Source of the DNA: Saccharopolyspora aridisoli | GTDB taxonomy: Bacteria; Actinomycetota; Actinomycetes; Mycobacteriales; Pseudonocardiaceae | Direction: 5' to 3' | NCBI RefSeq assembly: GCF_004348445.1 | Contig: NZ_SMKV01000029.1 | Span: 1-64,000 of the forward strand | Length of the DNA: 64,000 nucleotides | Shown: positions 22,892 through 32,023 of the stretch, one piece after another | Numbering within the stretch: position 1 is the first letter of the stretch | Layout of the letters: every line of letters starts with the position of its first letter | Notes under the pieces: generated by a model | Databases searched by the model: none | Told to the model about the DNA's origin: nothing | Seen by the model: the letters and a program-made list of their open reading frames with translations, nothing else | Translations under genes and position numbers: made by a program

Positions 22892-25702
22892 TCAGTACCG
22901 CCTGTCGATGACCGAGTTGTTGGAGGCGTGCCAGCGGATGAAGCCGTGCTGGAAGTTGTTCTGCCTGCCCCCGGCGACCGAGAACTCGCCGGTCGTCGGA
23001 TAACCCAGGTACGAACGCTCCCAGCCCAGCGCCACCCACCGCTCGCGGATTCGGCCGTACACCTCGTGCGCTCCTGTCTGCGGCGTCCAGTAGATCGAGC
23101 CGGCCTTGCTGAAGTGGTTGTAGCGCCCCACCTGGTCCGGCGTGATCGACTCGTCGGTTGTCGGGTAGCCGACAGGCCCTGCCTCCCAGCCGATCCGGCT
23201 CCACTTGTCGCGGATCGCGCCCCAGATGCCGTGGGCTCCTGTCTGGGGCGTCCAGTAGATCGAGGACGCCTTGCTGAAGTGGTTGAAGCGGCCGATCCGG
23301 TCGGGCGTGGCGGTTTCGTCGGTGGTGGGGTAGCCGATGGGACCGGCTTCCCAGCCGAGCCTGCTCCACTGCTCGCGGATCGCGCCCCACACGGCGTGCG
23401 ACGCGGTTTGCGGCGTCCAGTAGATCGACGCGCCCAGTGCGAAGTGGTTGTACCGGCCGACCTGGTCCGGTGTGGCCGTCTCGTCGGTCGTCGGGGCCCC
23501 GAAGAAGGCGTGCCCGCCGCGTTCGAGGTACTTGGCGAGGTTGCCGCCGTGCACCTCGTGCACACCGGTTCCCGAGCTCCAGTACAGCCTGCCGTTCTGG
23601 TAGGTCCGGTAGTGCACCGGGCCGTCGGTGATCTCCGGTCCCGTCGGCGCGCCCAGCAGCGTGCGCAACCCCGGATCGGAGTCGTAGCGCTGGTCGATCG
23701 CGGACCGGTACTCGGCGTTGAAGGTCTCGTCGGCTGGCCCCATCGTGACGAGCCTGGAGCGCGCGGTCGGCCCGTCGGTCCACCTCGTGAACGTCGACCC
23801 GCCGTCGGTGGCCGTCTCGGCCGCCAGCACGTCGAGCTCCGCGCCCTCGGTGACCAGCGCCGAGCTGGCCCCGCCTTCGGTGGGGATCTGCAGCACCGCG
23901 GGGATGTTGCTGGTCAGGGTCAGCAGGTGCTCGCGGGGCAGTGCGGTGTAGGTCTTCGACGACGACACGCCCTCGGAATCGGTCGCGGTGGCGGTGAACG
24001 TCATCCGCGCGTCCGGGTGCGTGGTAAACGCGGTGTCGAAGACCGGGCCTTGCGCGCCGGGGCCAGGGTGGTCGTGGCAAGTCGTCTCCTCGGCGCAGTG
24101 CACGACCGAACTCGTCCACTTCACTTCCAGCGGGCCGTTCTCGGCATCGGTGGCGTCGGCCGAGAGGTTGATCGGGTCGTCGACCGCGAAGTCCGCTTGC
24201 GCGGGCGGCGTCAGCGTCAGCTCCGGCGAGTGGTTGGAGGGGACGACCACGATGTCGACCTGGTCGGAGGCGCCGAGCGGGTCGCGCACCGTCAGCTTCG
24301 CGGTGAACCGCTCGGTTCCGGGCGCGTAGGTGTGCGTGGTGCGCACCCCGGTCGCGGTGGTGCCGTCGCCGAAGTCCCAGTCGTAGCGCAGGGCGTCGCC
24401 GTCGAAGTCCATCGAGCCCGAACCGTCGAAGGTGACCGTTCGGGTGGCCGGGTCGCTCGTGGTGGTGGCGGCCGCGACCGGCGGGTTGTTGGCCGCGGTG
24501 TAGCTGAGCCTGCGCAGCGATCCGCTGTAGATGTCGGCGTAGACGATGTCGCCGTTGGGCGCCGCCTCGAACTTCACCGGGCCGCCGATGTCGGTTCCCA
24601 GCGGTGGGCTCTGCGGTCGCTGCACCAGTGCGCCCTGGGCGTCGAGCCGCAGCGTCCAGAGCTTGCGCTGGCTGTAGTCGCCGAAGAAGTACGCGCCTCG
24701 GTAGGACTCCGGGTAGCTCTCGCCCTGGTAGATGATGCCGCCGGTGACGCTGTTGCCCTCGTCGACGCCGCTGCCGTGGTGGTACTCCCACACCGGGGGA
24801 GTGTTGGCGACGTTGGCGCACTCCGGCCGGTCGGTGTACCCGGGTGCCGGGTGGTTCCCCTCCCAGCACGGCCACTTGTAGTTCTGGCCGGGGCGCACGA
24901 AGTCGACCTCTTCCCACGTGCCGTAGCCGACGTCGCCGACGATCGGCGTCCCGGTGGACGGGTCGATCGAGAGCCGGAACGGGCTGCGGAAACCGCTGGC
25001 GTAGACGCGGCTTCGCCACGACGACGGGTTCGACGACTGGTAGAAGGGGTTGCTGGCCACCCCGCGGCCGTCGGGCGTGATGTGCACGATCTTGCCCGCC
25101 GGCGAGTCCAGGTTGAAGGTCTGGAACGCCGCGGCGTCGGTGAACCGGTAGCTGGCCAGGTCGCCGATGGACACCCACAGCGTGCCGTCCGGCGCAGCGA
25201 TGATGCCGGTGATGGCGTGCCCGTCGGAGAAGCTCTTGGTCTCGAAGATCACCCGCTCGTCGACGATCCGGGTCGGTTCCGGGCTGCCCTCGACCCTCCA
25301 GCTGGAGAGCCGCAGGAGGTGGCCGTCGGCGGCGTCCGGCACCGCGCGGGCGAGGTAGATCTGCCGGGACGTCTCGTAGTCGGGCGCGGCGGCGACGCCG
25401 ACCAGTCCGAGGTCCTGCGCGGTGTCCACCGGCAGCGTCGCCAGCGTGTTGACCTTCCCGCCGGTCGACACCCAGGCGACCTTGCCCTGCTTGCCGGTGC
25501 TGAGCGCGCTGTTGTCGGGCAGGTAGGTGAAGTCGGTCAGGTCGAACGCGGCCTGTCCGCTCGGCTGGTCGCGGAACACGAAGCCCGGTGGCAGCACGGG
25601 AGCGGCGGCAGCTTCGGGAGGTGATGTCGCCGTCATCAACCCGGCTGCCATCGCGAGCACGCACAGCAGCGCGCTCGCAGCCGATCGTGTTCCGGTGATC
25701 AT
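22892..25702 (-). CDS. Secreted glucose/sorbosone dehydrogenase-like protein with PKD and LGFP repeats
   Basis: A 936-aa exported multidomain protein. After a signal peptide (about 1-34) comes a six-bladed soluble-glucose-dehydrogenase-like propeller (about 40-435) with DLGLVGVAAAPDY, GHAITGIIAAPDGTLWVSIGD, YASGFRSPFRLSID and VGYGTWEEVDFVRPGQNY. A PKD domain with FDGSGSMDFDGDALRYDWDF follows near 460-480, then a second Ig/PKD-like segment and an InlB-like repeat region with RSRLVTMGPADETFNAEY. The C-terminal 250 residues hold five LGFP repeats (GAPTTDETATPDQVGRYNHF type), which bind the actinobacterial cell wall. It probably acts on sugars or polysaccharide at the cell surface; PQQ use is plausible but not shown. 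The downstream ATG at 25702 gives a compact signal peptide. Confidence 0.85.
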   Translation of the reverse strand: MITGTRSAASALLCVLAMAAGLMTATSPPEAAAAPVLPPGFVFRDQPSGQAAFDLTDFTYLPDNSALSTGKQGKVAWVSTGGKVNTLATLPVDTAQDLGLVGVAAAPDYETSRQIYLARAVPDAADGHLLRLSSWRVEGSPEPTRIVDERVIFETKSFSDGHAITGIIAAPDGTLWVSIGDLASYRFTDAAAFQTFNLDSPAGKIVHITPDGRGVASNPFYQSSNPSSWRSRVYASGFRSPFRLSIDPSTGTPIVGDVGYGTWEEVDFVRPGQNYKWPCWEGNHPAPGYTDRPECANVANTPPVWEYHHGSGVDEGNSVTGGIIYQGESYPESYRGAYFFGDYSQRKLWTLRLDAQGALVQRPQSPPLGTDIGGPVKFEAAPNGDIVYADIYSGSLRRLSYTAANNPPVAAATTTSDPATRTVTFDGSGSMDFDGDALRYDWDFGDGTTATGVRTTHTYAPGTERFTAKLTVRDPLGASDQVDIVVVPSNHSPELTLTPPAQADFAVDDPINLSADATDAENGPLEVKWTSSVVHCAEETTCHDHPGPGAQGPVFDTAFTTHPDARMTFTATATDSEGVSSSKTYTALPREHLLTLTSNIPAVLQIPTEGGASSALVTEGAELDVLAAETATDGGSTFTRWTDGPTARSRLVTMGPADETFNAEYRSAIDQRYDSDPGLRTLLGAPTGPEITDGPVHYRTYQNGRLYWSSGTGVHEVHGGNLAKYLERGGHAFFGAPTTDETATPDQVGRYNHFALGASIYWTPQTASHAVWGAIREQWSRLGWEAGPIGYPTTDETATPDRIGRFNHFSKASSIYWTPQTGAHGIWGAIRDKWSRIGWEAGPVGYPTTDESITPDQVGRYNHFSKAGSIYWTPQTGAHEVYGRIRERWVALGWERSYLGYPTTGEFSVAGGRQNNFQHGFIRWHASNNSVIDRRY
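23000..23480. repeat. Tandem 165-bp repeats coding for LGFP units
   Basis: Three or more copies of a 165-bp unit lie in tandem inside the secreted protein gene; for example the block around 23151 recurs at 23316. Each unit encodes one 55-residue LGFP repeat. Similarity between units is high at DNA level, so copy number may vary between strains. Confidence 0.7.
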
Positions 25703-25834
25703 GGATGCCCACCCCACCAAGACCGAGAAAGTCCCCGAGAAACCGTGACGCCTCCGACGCGGGCGGACCAGGGGCTAAGGACCTGACCCCGCGGCTTCCC
25801 CGCGCCGTCGTGGCGCGTTGCAGAGCAACTGTTC

Positions 25835-26207
25835 GCTGTGAGCACCACACGGGCTTCGCTACCTACGCCGAATGGCTTGTGGTCGGAACGCTCGGGCGGG
25901 CCGTCGGCGCAGGAGCACGCGGCGGACTGGCACGCCCAGGTCGCCGGATCTCCGCATCGGCGACCCGGGCGTGTCCGACATGTTCGACCCGCAGGGCTAC
26001 AAGCGCGGGGCCCTGACCTCCCACGCGCTCCGGCGCGAGATCGGTGACGAGCCGTCGCTGCTGCGGCGCTGGGCGGCCGAGCACCGGCACGGCACCGCGA
26101 CCACGGAGGACTTCACGGCCCTGGCCGCCGAACACGCGAACCGTTGCCTGGAAACGCTTCACACCGCGTGGCCGGACCAGCTGGAGCTACCGTCGCTGCC
26201 CAGCTGA
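25835..26207 (+). pseudogene. 3' remnant of an M1-family aminopeptidase
   Basis: Pieces of a gluzincin (M1) aminopeptidase are spread over different frames: HHTGFATYAEWLV near 25845-25885, then NGLWSERSGGPSAQEHAADW in a shifted frame, then GDPGVSDMFDPQGYKRGALT and HALRREIGDEPSLLRRWAAE near 25960-26070, ending in the family-like TATTEDFTALAAEHANR. The zinc-binding HExxH part and everything before it are missing, and there are at least two frameshifts. Only the C-terminal part of the catalytic domain survives, so this is a decayed gene. Confidence 0.65.
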
Positions 26208-26211
26208 GGCG

Positions 26212-26769
26212 TCACTTCGCGGCGATGGCCGGGGCTTCGGTGAACAGCTGCGGCGCGATCACCAGGCCCTGCGCGAAGTTCTCGTCGACCTGGGCCTTCT
26301 CGGTCGGGTTGGGGAGGTCGTTCTGGCATTCGGTCCCGGCGCTGGCACCCGACATCAGGTCTTCGCAGACCCCGGTGCGGTCGTCGGGGAGCCCGAGGAT
26401 GTGGCCGATCTCGTGGGTGGCGATGCGCGGGACGTGGTGCCCCTCGTTGACGGCTTCGCGCCCCATCCACACCGTGCCCACGCCGAGCGATTCGGTCTGG
26501 GCGCGCGGCCAGCCGTCGTCGGCGAGGACGGTCAGGTCGGCCTGACCGTCGGTGGACTTCTCCAACTTGACGTTGGTGACCTGGCCGTTCCAGGTCTCGG
26601 CCGCCTCGTCGATGGCCGCTTGGAACTCCTCGGCCTGGCTGGCGTCGTAGGTGACGATGCGGGGCTCGGCGGCGTCGCTGGTGACCGCACCGGCCAACGG
26701 CGCGCCTGCCACCAGAAGCAATGCCGTTGCCGCGCCGGCGATCGCGGTCGTCATCGAGAACCTGGACAT
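26212..26769 (-). CDS. Snapalysin-like secreted zinc metalloprotease (M7)
   Basis: A 185-aa precursor with an N-terminal signal peptide (about 1-29, hydrophobic core TTAIAGAATALLLVAGAPLA) and the extended zinc-binding motif HEIGHILGLPDD at about 119-130, with three zinc ligands (His, His and Asp) as in snapalysins of Streptomyces. The mature chain of about 155 residues includes four cysteines that could pair. AGGAGG precedes the ATG. It is a small extracellular protease. It stands alone, converging with the decayed M1 peptidase. Snapalysin genes often lie next to a LysR activator, which is absent here. Confidence 0.85.
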   Translation of the reverse strand: MSRFSMTTAIAGAATALLLVAGAPLAGAVTSDAAEPRIVTYDASQAEEFQAAIDEAAETWNGQVTNVKLEKSTDGQADLTVLADDGWPRAQTESLGVGTVWMGREAVNEGHHVPRIATHEIGHILGLPDDRTGVCEDLMSGASAGTECQNDLPNPTEKAQVDENFAQGLVIAPQLFTEAPAIAAK

Positions 26770-26891
26770 GTCGACTCCTCCTGTGGGCGGTCGTTCACGT
26801 GAGAACGATCAACACGACCGGAGGCTAGGCAGGAGCACCGGACCGATGCGGACAGTGGCGGATAACCGCCATGACGTCACCAGGTGTGAAT

Positions 26892-27944
26892 TCATCGGGG
26901 CAGCAACGAGCGGGGGAGCACGACCTCTCCCGTGGCACGACCGTGCCGGTCGAGCAGCCAGCCCATCCGCTTGCGGGTACGCAGCGTGAGAACGGATTCC
27001 GACAACCGCAGCGACGGCAGCTTCTCGTTGACCAGCCGCTCGATGCGCATGAGATCGCCCGCCGACCTCGCCCACAGCAGGAACATCAGGTTCGACTGGC
27101 CGGCGGTGGACACCAGCAGCCGGAGCTCGGGCAGCGTCGACAGCGAGCGAACCGTGTGGTCGAGCTCGGTCATCGGCACCTGCGCGAACCACGTGCACAC
27201 GATCGGCCAGCGGGTGCGCAGCCCCGCCACCTCGCATCGGAAGGCCAGTGCGTCGGTGGCCAGCAGGCGGGCGACCTGCCTGCGCACCGTCGCCGGGTCG
27301 CGGCCGAGCGCGCGGGCGATCTCGGCGGCGTTCTGCCTGCCGTCGTGCGCCAGGCGCTGCACCACCGGCCAGTAGGAGTTCGGGATGTGGCCGCCGGCTG
27401 GGCTCTTGGCGTGCCGGGCGGACTCGCGCAACGCCGCCTGCTGGTCGGGGTCGAGGGAATCGAGCCGCCAGTCCGCGCCCTGCCGATGCACCTTGGTCGC
27501 CACGTGCGTGTTCACCGCCCGCACGCCGGGGGTCGTGGGCAGGTCGTCGAGGGTGAACGCGGCCAGCGAGTCGTAATCCGGGACGATCACCGTCAGCACC
27601 AGGTCGCGGCCGTCCGCCGTTTCCTCCACCGAGGCCGCTCGCGGATCGCGGGCGATCCGCTCGATGGCCTCGGTCCGCCAGGACGGCTCGACCCGCAGGT
27701 CGACGAAGGCCACCACGTCGTGCGACTGCTCGCCGGAGTGCACCGTCAGCCACGCCAGTCCCGCCCTCCGCAACCGCTCCCAGCGGCCCGCCAGCGCGGT
27801 CGGGGAGCAACCGAGCACGCGGGCGGCTTCCGCCCAGCTGACCCGCGGCGCGATCTGCAGCGCGTGGATCAGCGCCAGGTCCTCTTCCGCCAGTTCCGGG
27901 GCGCGGGATTCACGAATCACCTCGCTTGGAAGTCCGTTGCGCAC
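26892..27944 (-). CDS. Lrp/AsnC-type regulator with two tandem units
   Basis: A protein of about 350 residues with two AsnC-like HTH plus ligand-binding (RAM) units. HTH-1 is near 20-65 (LALIHALQIAPRVSWAEAAR, then GCSPTALAGRWERLRRAGL). A first RAM-like domain contains VDLRVEPSWRTEAIERIA. HTH-2 is near 195-235 (LAHDGRQNAAEIARALGRDP, ATVRRQVARL), followed by a second RAM domain. Fused two-unit Lrp regulators are common in actinobacteria. It is divergent from the M20 amidohydrolase and MHS transporter, which it may control. The GTG at 27944 is the best start; the frame continues upstream across the intergenic region. Confidence 0.82.
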   Translation of the reverse strand: MRNGLPSEVIRESRAPELAEEDLALIHALQIAPRVSWAEAARVLGCSPTALAGRWERLRRAGLAWLTVHSGEQSHDVVAFVDLRVEPSWRTEAIERIARDPRAASVEETADGRDLVLTVIVPDYDSLAAFTLDDLPTTPGVRAVNTHVATKVHRQGADWRLDSLDPDQQAALRESARHAKSPAGGHIPNSYWPVVQRLAHDGRQNAAEIARALGRDPATVRRQVARLLATDALAFRCEVAGLRTRWPIVCTWFAQVPMTELDHTVRSLSTLPELRLLVSTAGQSNLMFLLWARSAGDLMRIERLVNEKLPSLRLSESVLTLRTRKRMGWLLDRHGRATGEVVLPRSLLPR

Positions 27945-28037
27945 GAAACCTGCGATTCTCCACGTCGGGCCGGGTCGACATCGCACACTAACGCGCCCTG
28001 GAGTCGTTATGAAGCCGGTCACTTCCGGAGGTGGCAG

Positions 28038-29234
28038 TTGAGTGTGCACGAGGACGCGCTGGCGATGCGGGACGACCTGATCGCACTGCGCCACGAGTTC
28101 CACCGCGAACCCGAGGTGGGGTTGCGGCTACCCCGCACCCAGGAACGGGTGCTGGCGGCCTTGGACGGCCTGCCGCTGGAGATCACCACCGGGCGGGACG
28201 TGAGTTCGGTGACCGCGGTGCTGCGCGGCGGTGGTGCTGGATCGACCGTGCTGCTGCGCGGTGACATGGACGGGCTGCCGGTGCGGGAGCGCACCGGGCT
28301 CGACTTCGCCTCGCAGACCGGCGACACCATGCACGCCTGCGGCCACGACCTGCACACCACGATGCTCATCGGTGCGGCGCGCCTGCTGTGCGCGCACCGC
28401 GACCGTCTGGGCGGCGACGTGGTGCTGATGTTCCAGCCGGGGGAGGAGGGCTACGACGGCGCGCGGATCATGGTCGAGGAAGGCGTGCTGGAAGCCTCCG
28501 GCCGCCGCGTGGACGCGGCCTACGGGCTGCACGTGTTCTCCTCGGACGCGCCGCAGGGCCGCTTCGTCACCCGGCCCGGCACGATGCTCTCGGCCTCCGA
28601 CGAGCTGCACGTGTCGGTGTACGGATCCGGCGGGCACGGTTCCGCTCCGCACCGCACGCAGGACCCGGTCTCCGCGATCAGCGAGATGATCACCTCGTTG
28701 CAGACGATGGTGACCCGCCAGTTCGACATGTTCGACCCGGTGGTGCTCAGCGTCGGTACGCTGCGCGCGGGCAACGCCGTCAACGTCATCCCGGAATCGG
28801 CGACCTTCGGCGCCACCGTGCGCACGTTCTCGCCGGAGTCGCGCGAGCTGGTGCGGGAGCGTTCGGAGGCGGTGCTGCGGGCGGTGGCCGCCGCGCACCG
28901 GGTGAACGTCGAGATCGAGTACCGGCAGGGTTACCCGCCCACCCGGACCGACGTCGAGGAGACCGCGTTCGTCGACCGCACCATCCACGAGCTCTTCGGC
29001 AGCGAGCGGCACCAGACCCTGCTCAACCCGCTGTCGGGGTCGGAGGACTTCTCGCGGGTGCTCGACGAGGTGCCCGGCGGGTTCGTCGGCCTCGGCGCGG
29101 TTCCCGACGGCATCGACCCCGACACCGCCGACTACAACCACTCACCGACCGCGCTGTTCGACGACGCGGTGCTCGCCGACGGCGCCACCCTCTACGCCGA
29201 GCTCGCCCTGACCAGGACCCACGTGGAGGACTGA
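28038..29234 (+). CDS. M20-family amidohydrolase (hippurate hydrolase-like)
   Basis: A 398-aa dizinc peptidase or amidohydrolase of the M20D group, which removes N-acyl groups from amino acids or related amides. Metal-binding motifs include HACGHDLHTTMLIGAARLL near 99-117 and MFQPGEEGYDGARIMVEEG near 133-151, and GSGGHGSAPHRTQDPV near 199-214 belongs to the dimerisation lid. The start is probably TTG at 28038, with GGAGG six bases upstream; GTG at 28044 is an alternative. It is followed after two bases by the MHS transporter, suggesting a two-gene operon for import and hydrolysis of an acylated amino acid, and is divergent from the Lrp regulator. Confidence 0.87.
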   Translation: MSVHEDALAMRDDLIALRHEFHREPEVGLRLPRTQERVLAALDGLPLEITTGRDVSSVTAVLRGGGAGSTVLLRGDMDGLPVRERTGLDFASQTGDTMHACGHDLHTTMLIGAARLLCAHRDRLGGDVVLMFQPGEEGYDGARIMVEEGVLEASGRRVDAAYGLHVFSSDAPQGRFVTRPGTMLSASDELHVSVYGSGGHGSAPHRTQDPVSAISEMITSLQTMVTRQFDMFDPVVLSVGTLRAGNAVNVIPESATFGATVRTFSPESRELVRERSEAVLRAVAAAHRVNVEIEYRQGYPPTRTDVEETAFVDRTIHELFGSERHQTLLNPLSGSEDFSRVLDEVPGGFVGLGAVPDGIDPDTADYNHSPTALFDDAVLADGATLYAELALTRTHVED

Positions 29235-29236
29235 CC

Positions 29237-30535
29237 ATGACCGCTTCCGTGCCAGCGCCGGTGCGCCGCAAAGCGGTGCTCGCGGCTTCCATCGGCAACT
29301 TCATCGAATGGTTCGAGTTCGGGCTCTACGGGTTCTTCGCCGCGGCCATCGCGGCGAACTTCTTCCCCGGCAGCCACAGCCTGATCTCCACCTTCGCCGC
29401 CTTCGGCGTGTCGTTCGTGCTGCGCCCGCTGGGCGCGCTGGTCTTCGGCCACTTCGGCGACCGGATGGGCAGGCGCACCACCCTGTCGATCTCCATCATC
29501 GGGATGTCGGCGGCCACCTTCATCATCGGACTGCTGCCCAACTACGACGGCATCGGCCTGGCCGCGCCGATCCTGCTGGTGGCCGCCCGAGTCGTGCAGG
29601 GCTTCTCCGCCGGTGGCGAGTTCGGTGGCGCCACCGCCTTCATGGTCGAGTACGCGCCGCCGCACCGGCGAACGTTCTACGGCAGCTGGCAGATGTTCAC
29701 CCAGTTCGCGGCGACGCTGGTGGCCACCGTGATCGGCGCGCTGCTGTCGATGGCGCTCACGCCCGAGGCGCTGACCGACTGGGGCTGGCGGGTGCCGTTC
29801 CTGGTGACGTTGCCGCTCGGCGCGATCGGCCTGTACCTGCGGCTGCGCCTGGACGAGACCCCGGAGTTCCAGGCCTCGTCCCCCGAGGGCAGCAGCGCTC
29901 CGCTGATGATCACGCTGCGGGAGCACTGGCCGAACGTGCTCAAGGTGATCGGTCTGATCATCTCGGGCACCACCTGCACCTACATGGTCCAGGCGTTCTG
30001 GCCCGCGTTCCTGGTGAAGAACCTGAACGTTCCGCAGGCCGACATGTTCACCGCGATGATGGTGGGCATCTCCGCGCTGCTGCTGACCTGCCCGGCGTGG
30101 GCGCTGCTGGCCGACCGGATCGGGCGGCGCAAACCGTTGCTGATCGCCACTCCGCTGGCGCTGATGTTGCTGGCCGTGCCGATGTACCAGCTCATCCTGT
30201 CCGGCTCGTTCGCCCTGATCACCCTCGCCTACGTGCTGCTGGGACTGCTGATGGCGCCGAGCCTGGCGGCGATCTCGACGGCGATCGCCGAGGCGTTCCC
30301 GACGAAGGTCCGCTACAGCGGTCTGTCGCTCGCCTACAGCGCGGCGGTGTCGATCTTCGGCGGTTCGACGCCGCTGATCCTCTCGACGCTGGTGGAGTCC
30401 ACCGGGAACCCGATGTCACCGGCCTACTACCTGATCGCGGTGGCAGCGGTGTCGGTGCTGGCGGCGATCTCGCTGACCGACACCGCCACCAAGCCCGCCG
30501 CCGCCGAAGCCGCCGAGGAGGTGCCGGTCCGTTGA
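29237..30535 (+). CDS. MHS-family MFS transporter
   Basis: A 432-aa, 12-helix major-facilitator protein of the metabolite:H+ symporter family (ProP/ShiA/KgtP type). The N terminus has the family signature ASIGNFIEWFEFGLYGFFA near 15-33, the loop GHFGDRMGRRTT near 71-82 between helices 2 and 3, and RVVQGFSAGGEFGGA near 118-132. The cytoplasmic loop ADRIGRRKPLL appears between helices 8 and 9. It imports an organic acid, amino acid or acyl amino acid with protons. Its stop is near a strong terminator, and the M20 amidohydrolase is directly upstream, so it probably supplies that enzyme. Confidence 0.88.
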   Translation: MTASVPAPVRRKAVLAASIGNFIEWFEFGLYGFFAAAIAANFFPGSHSLISTFAAFGVSFVLRPLGALVFGHFGDRMGRRTTLSISIIGMSAATFIIGLLPNYDGIGLAAPILLVAARVVQGFSAGGEFGGATAFMVEYAPPHRRTFYGSWQMFTQFAATLVATVIGALLSMALTPEALTDWGWRVPFLVTLPLGAIGLYLRLRLDETPEFQASSPEGSSAPLMITLREHWPNVLKVIGLIISGTTCTYMVQAFWPAFLVKNLNVPQADMFTAMMVGISALLLTCPAWALLADRIGRRKPLLIATPLALMLLAVPMYQLILSGSFALITLAYVLLGLLMAPSLAAISTAIAEAFPTKVRYSGLSLAYSAAVSIFGGSTPLILSTLVESTGNPMSPAYYLIAVAAVSVLAAISLTDTATKPAAAEAAEEVPVR

Positions 30536-30540
30536 CGTCC

Positions 30541-30572
30541 GGGTGCGGCTCGGCGCGGTTCGAGCCGCACCC
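30541..30572 (+). terminator. Intrinsic terminator after the MHS transporter
   Basis: GGGTGCGGCTCG (30541-30552) and CGAGCCGCACCC (30561-30572) form a perfect 12-bp stem with an 8-base loop, five bases after the stop codon. No long U-tract follows, as is common in actinobacteria. Confidence 0.7.
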
Positions 30573-30649
30573 GCGCCCGTAGCAGTCCGATGGCATGTTC
30601 CGGCGAGGGCGTTTGGCGGGGACGGGGCTCGCGGTGGACGATCGAGGGC

Positions 30650-31627
30650 ATGGCTGGTGAATTCGAACGGGACATGGACTACATCGCCACGCGGATCACC
30701 GCCGACGGGCGAGACGGCTGTCCGGTCGAACCCGGTCGCTACCGCCTGGTGGTGGCCAGGGCGTGCCCCTGGGCGAACCGGGCGGTCATCGTGCGGCGGC
30801 TGCTCGGCCTGGAACCGGTGCTGTCGATGGGCATCACCGGGCCCACCCACGACCACCGCAGCTGGCGGTTCGACCTCGACCCGGGCGGCCGGGACCCGGT
30901 GCTGGGCATCGAGCGGCTGCGAGAGGCGTTCCTGGCCCGCGACCCGAACTACGCCAAGGGCATCACGGTGCCCGCGATCGTCGACATCCCCACCGGCCAG
31001 GTGGTCACGAACGACTTCTCGCAGAGCACCCTCGACTTCTCCACCGAGTGGCGCGAGCACCACCGGCCGGGAGCGCCCGAGCTGTACCCGCAGGACCTGC
31101 GCGCCGAGATCGACGAGGTCTGCGACCTGGTGTTCAAGGTCAACAACGGGGTCTACAAGACGGGGTTCGCCCAGAGCCAGGAAGCGCACGACAAGGCCTT
31201 CCACGAGCTGTTCGAGGCGATGGACCGGCTCGCCGAAAGGCTTTCCGGGCAGCGCTACCTGGTCGGCGACACGATCACCGAGGCCGACGTGCACCTGTTC
31301 CCGACCCTGGTGCGCTTCGACGCCGTCTACCACGGGCACTTCAAGTGCAACCGGCACAAGATCACCGAGATGCCGGTGCTGCGGGACTACACGCGAGACC
31401 TGTTCCAGACGCCGGGTTTCGGCGACACGATCCACTTCCCGCAGATCAAGGAGCACTACTACGTGGTGCACCGCAACGTGAACCCGACCGGGATCGTCCC
31501 GGTCGGCCCCGACCTCACCGGCCTCGTGCAACCGCACGGCCGGGAGGGGCTCGGCGGCCGCCCCTTCGGCAACGGCACCCCGCCGGGCCCACCCCCGGAG
31601 GACGAGAGGGTCCCCAGCATCGCGTGA
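30650..31627 (+). CDS. ECM4/YqjG-type thiol transferase (hydroquinone reductase family)
   Basis: A 325-aa Xi-class glutathione-transferase-like protein. The catalytic cysteine is in VARACPWANRAVIVRRLLGL near 38-57 (CPWA motif), followed by the thioredoxin-fold segment and DFSQSTLDFSTEW near 122-134 (usual form TNDSxxI). The helical domain contains GDTITEADVHLFPTLVRFD near 209-227 and the family motif HFKCNRHKI. In proteobacteria these enzymes reduce glutathionyl-hydroquinones. Actinomycetes use mycothiol, so the natural thiol here is probably mycothiol. The start ATG at 30650 is chosen because the homologous region begins there. It stands alone after a terminator. Confidence 0.85.
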   Translation: MAGEFERDMDYIATRITADGRDGCPVEPGRYRLVVARACPWANRAVIVRRLLGLEPVLSMGITGPTHDHRSWRFDLDPGGRDPVLGIERLREAFLARDPNYAKGITVPAIVDIPTGQVVTNDFSQSTLDFSTEWREHHRPGAPELYPQDLRAEIDEVCDLVFKVNNGVYKTGFAQSQEAHDKAFHELFEAMDRLAERLSGQRYLVGDTITEADVHLFPTLVRFDAVYHGHFKCNRHKITEMPVLRDYTRDLFQTPGFGDTIHFPQIKEHYYVVHRNVNPTGIVPVGPDLTGLVQPHGREGLGGRPFGNGTPPGPPPEDERVPSIA

Positions 31628-32023
31628 CGGTCGCATCGCGCTGGGAGGCCGCGGTATGTGGGTGCGTTCGAGGAACTCGTGGCCGATCCGAGGCCGCTCC
31701 GGTGGCCGGCTGGGCTAGCGCAGGACTCGGCCACCCCGGATCCGGGGACCGATTCGTCGAGCACTGCGTGACGCGTCGGCCGTTCGAAACCGGTGCGAAT
31801 CCCTCCGTGCCGGATCGAGATCCGTTCGTCCCCACCGCATTGCCCGCGACGTCGCGGGCGTGGCATGTTCACCTCCACCTGCAGAAACGGGAAATCCCGG
31901 GGGCCCTCGTCGCCGGGGACGCCACGGTTGGGGAGTTCGCCGTCTGCTCGAAGTCGGCGAGGTCGATCCGGCTGTGGGACGGCGGCGCGAAAAGGCGCAC
32001 CCGACACCGCGAAGGAGCGGATT
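31628..32023. other. Gene-free stretch upstream of satP
   Basis: About 400 bases without a supported gene, tRNA or repeat. Short open frames are GC-driven and have no recognisable content. It presumably carries the satP promoter near its end. Confidence 0.4.

Noticed and set aside
23000-23480. 165-bp repeats considered as a mobile or CRISPR-like element
   Set aside because: They are in frame and code for LGFP protein repeats.
22928-25624. An 898-codon plus-strand frame opposite the LGFP protein
   Set aside because: Low-complexity Arg/Val/Gly composition, no start signal, fully antisense to a well-supported gene.
31740-31810. A tRNA-like stretch around TTCGAAACCGGTGCGAATCCC
   Set aside because: No acceptor stem, D-arm or anticodon arm can be folded around it.
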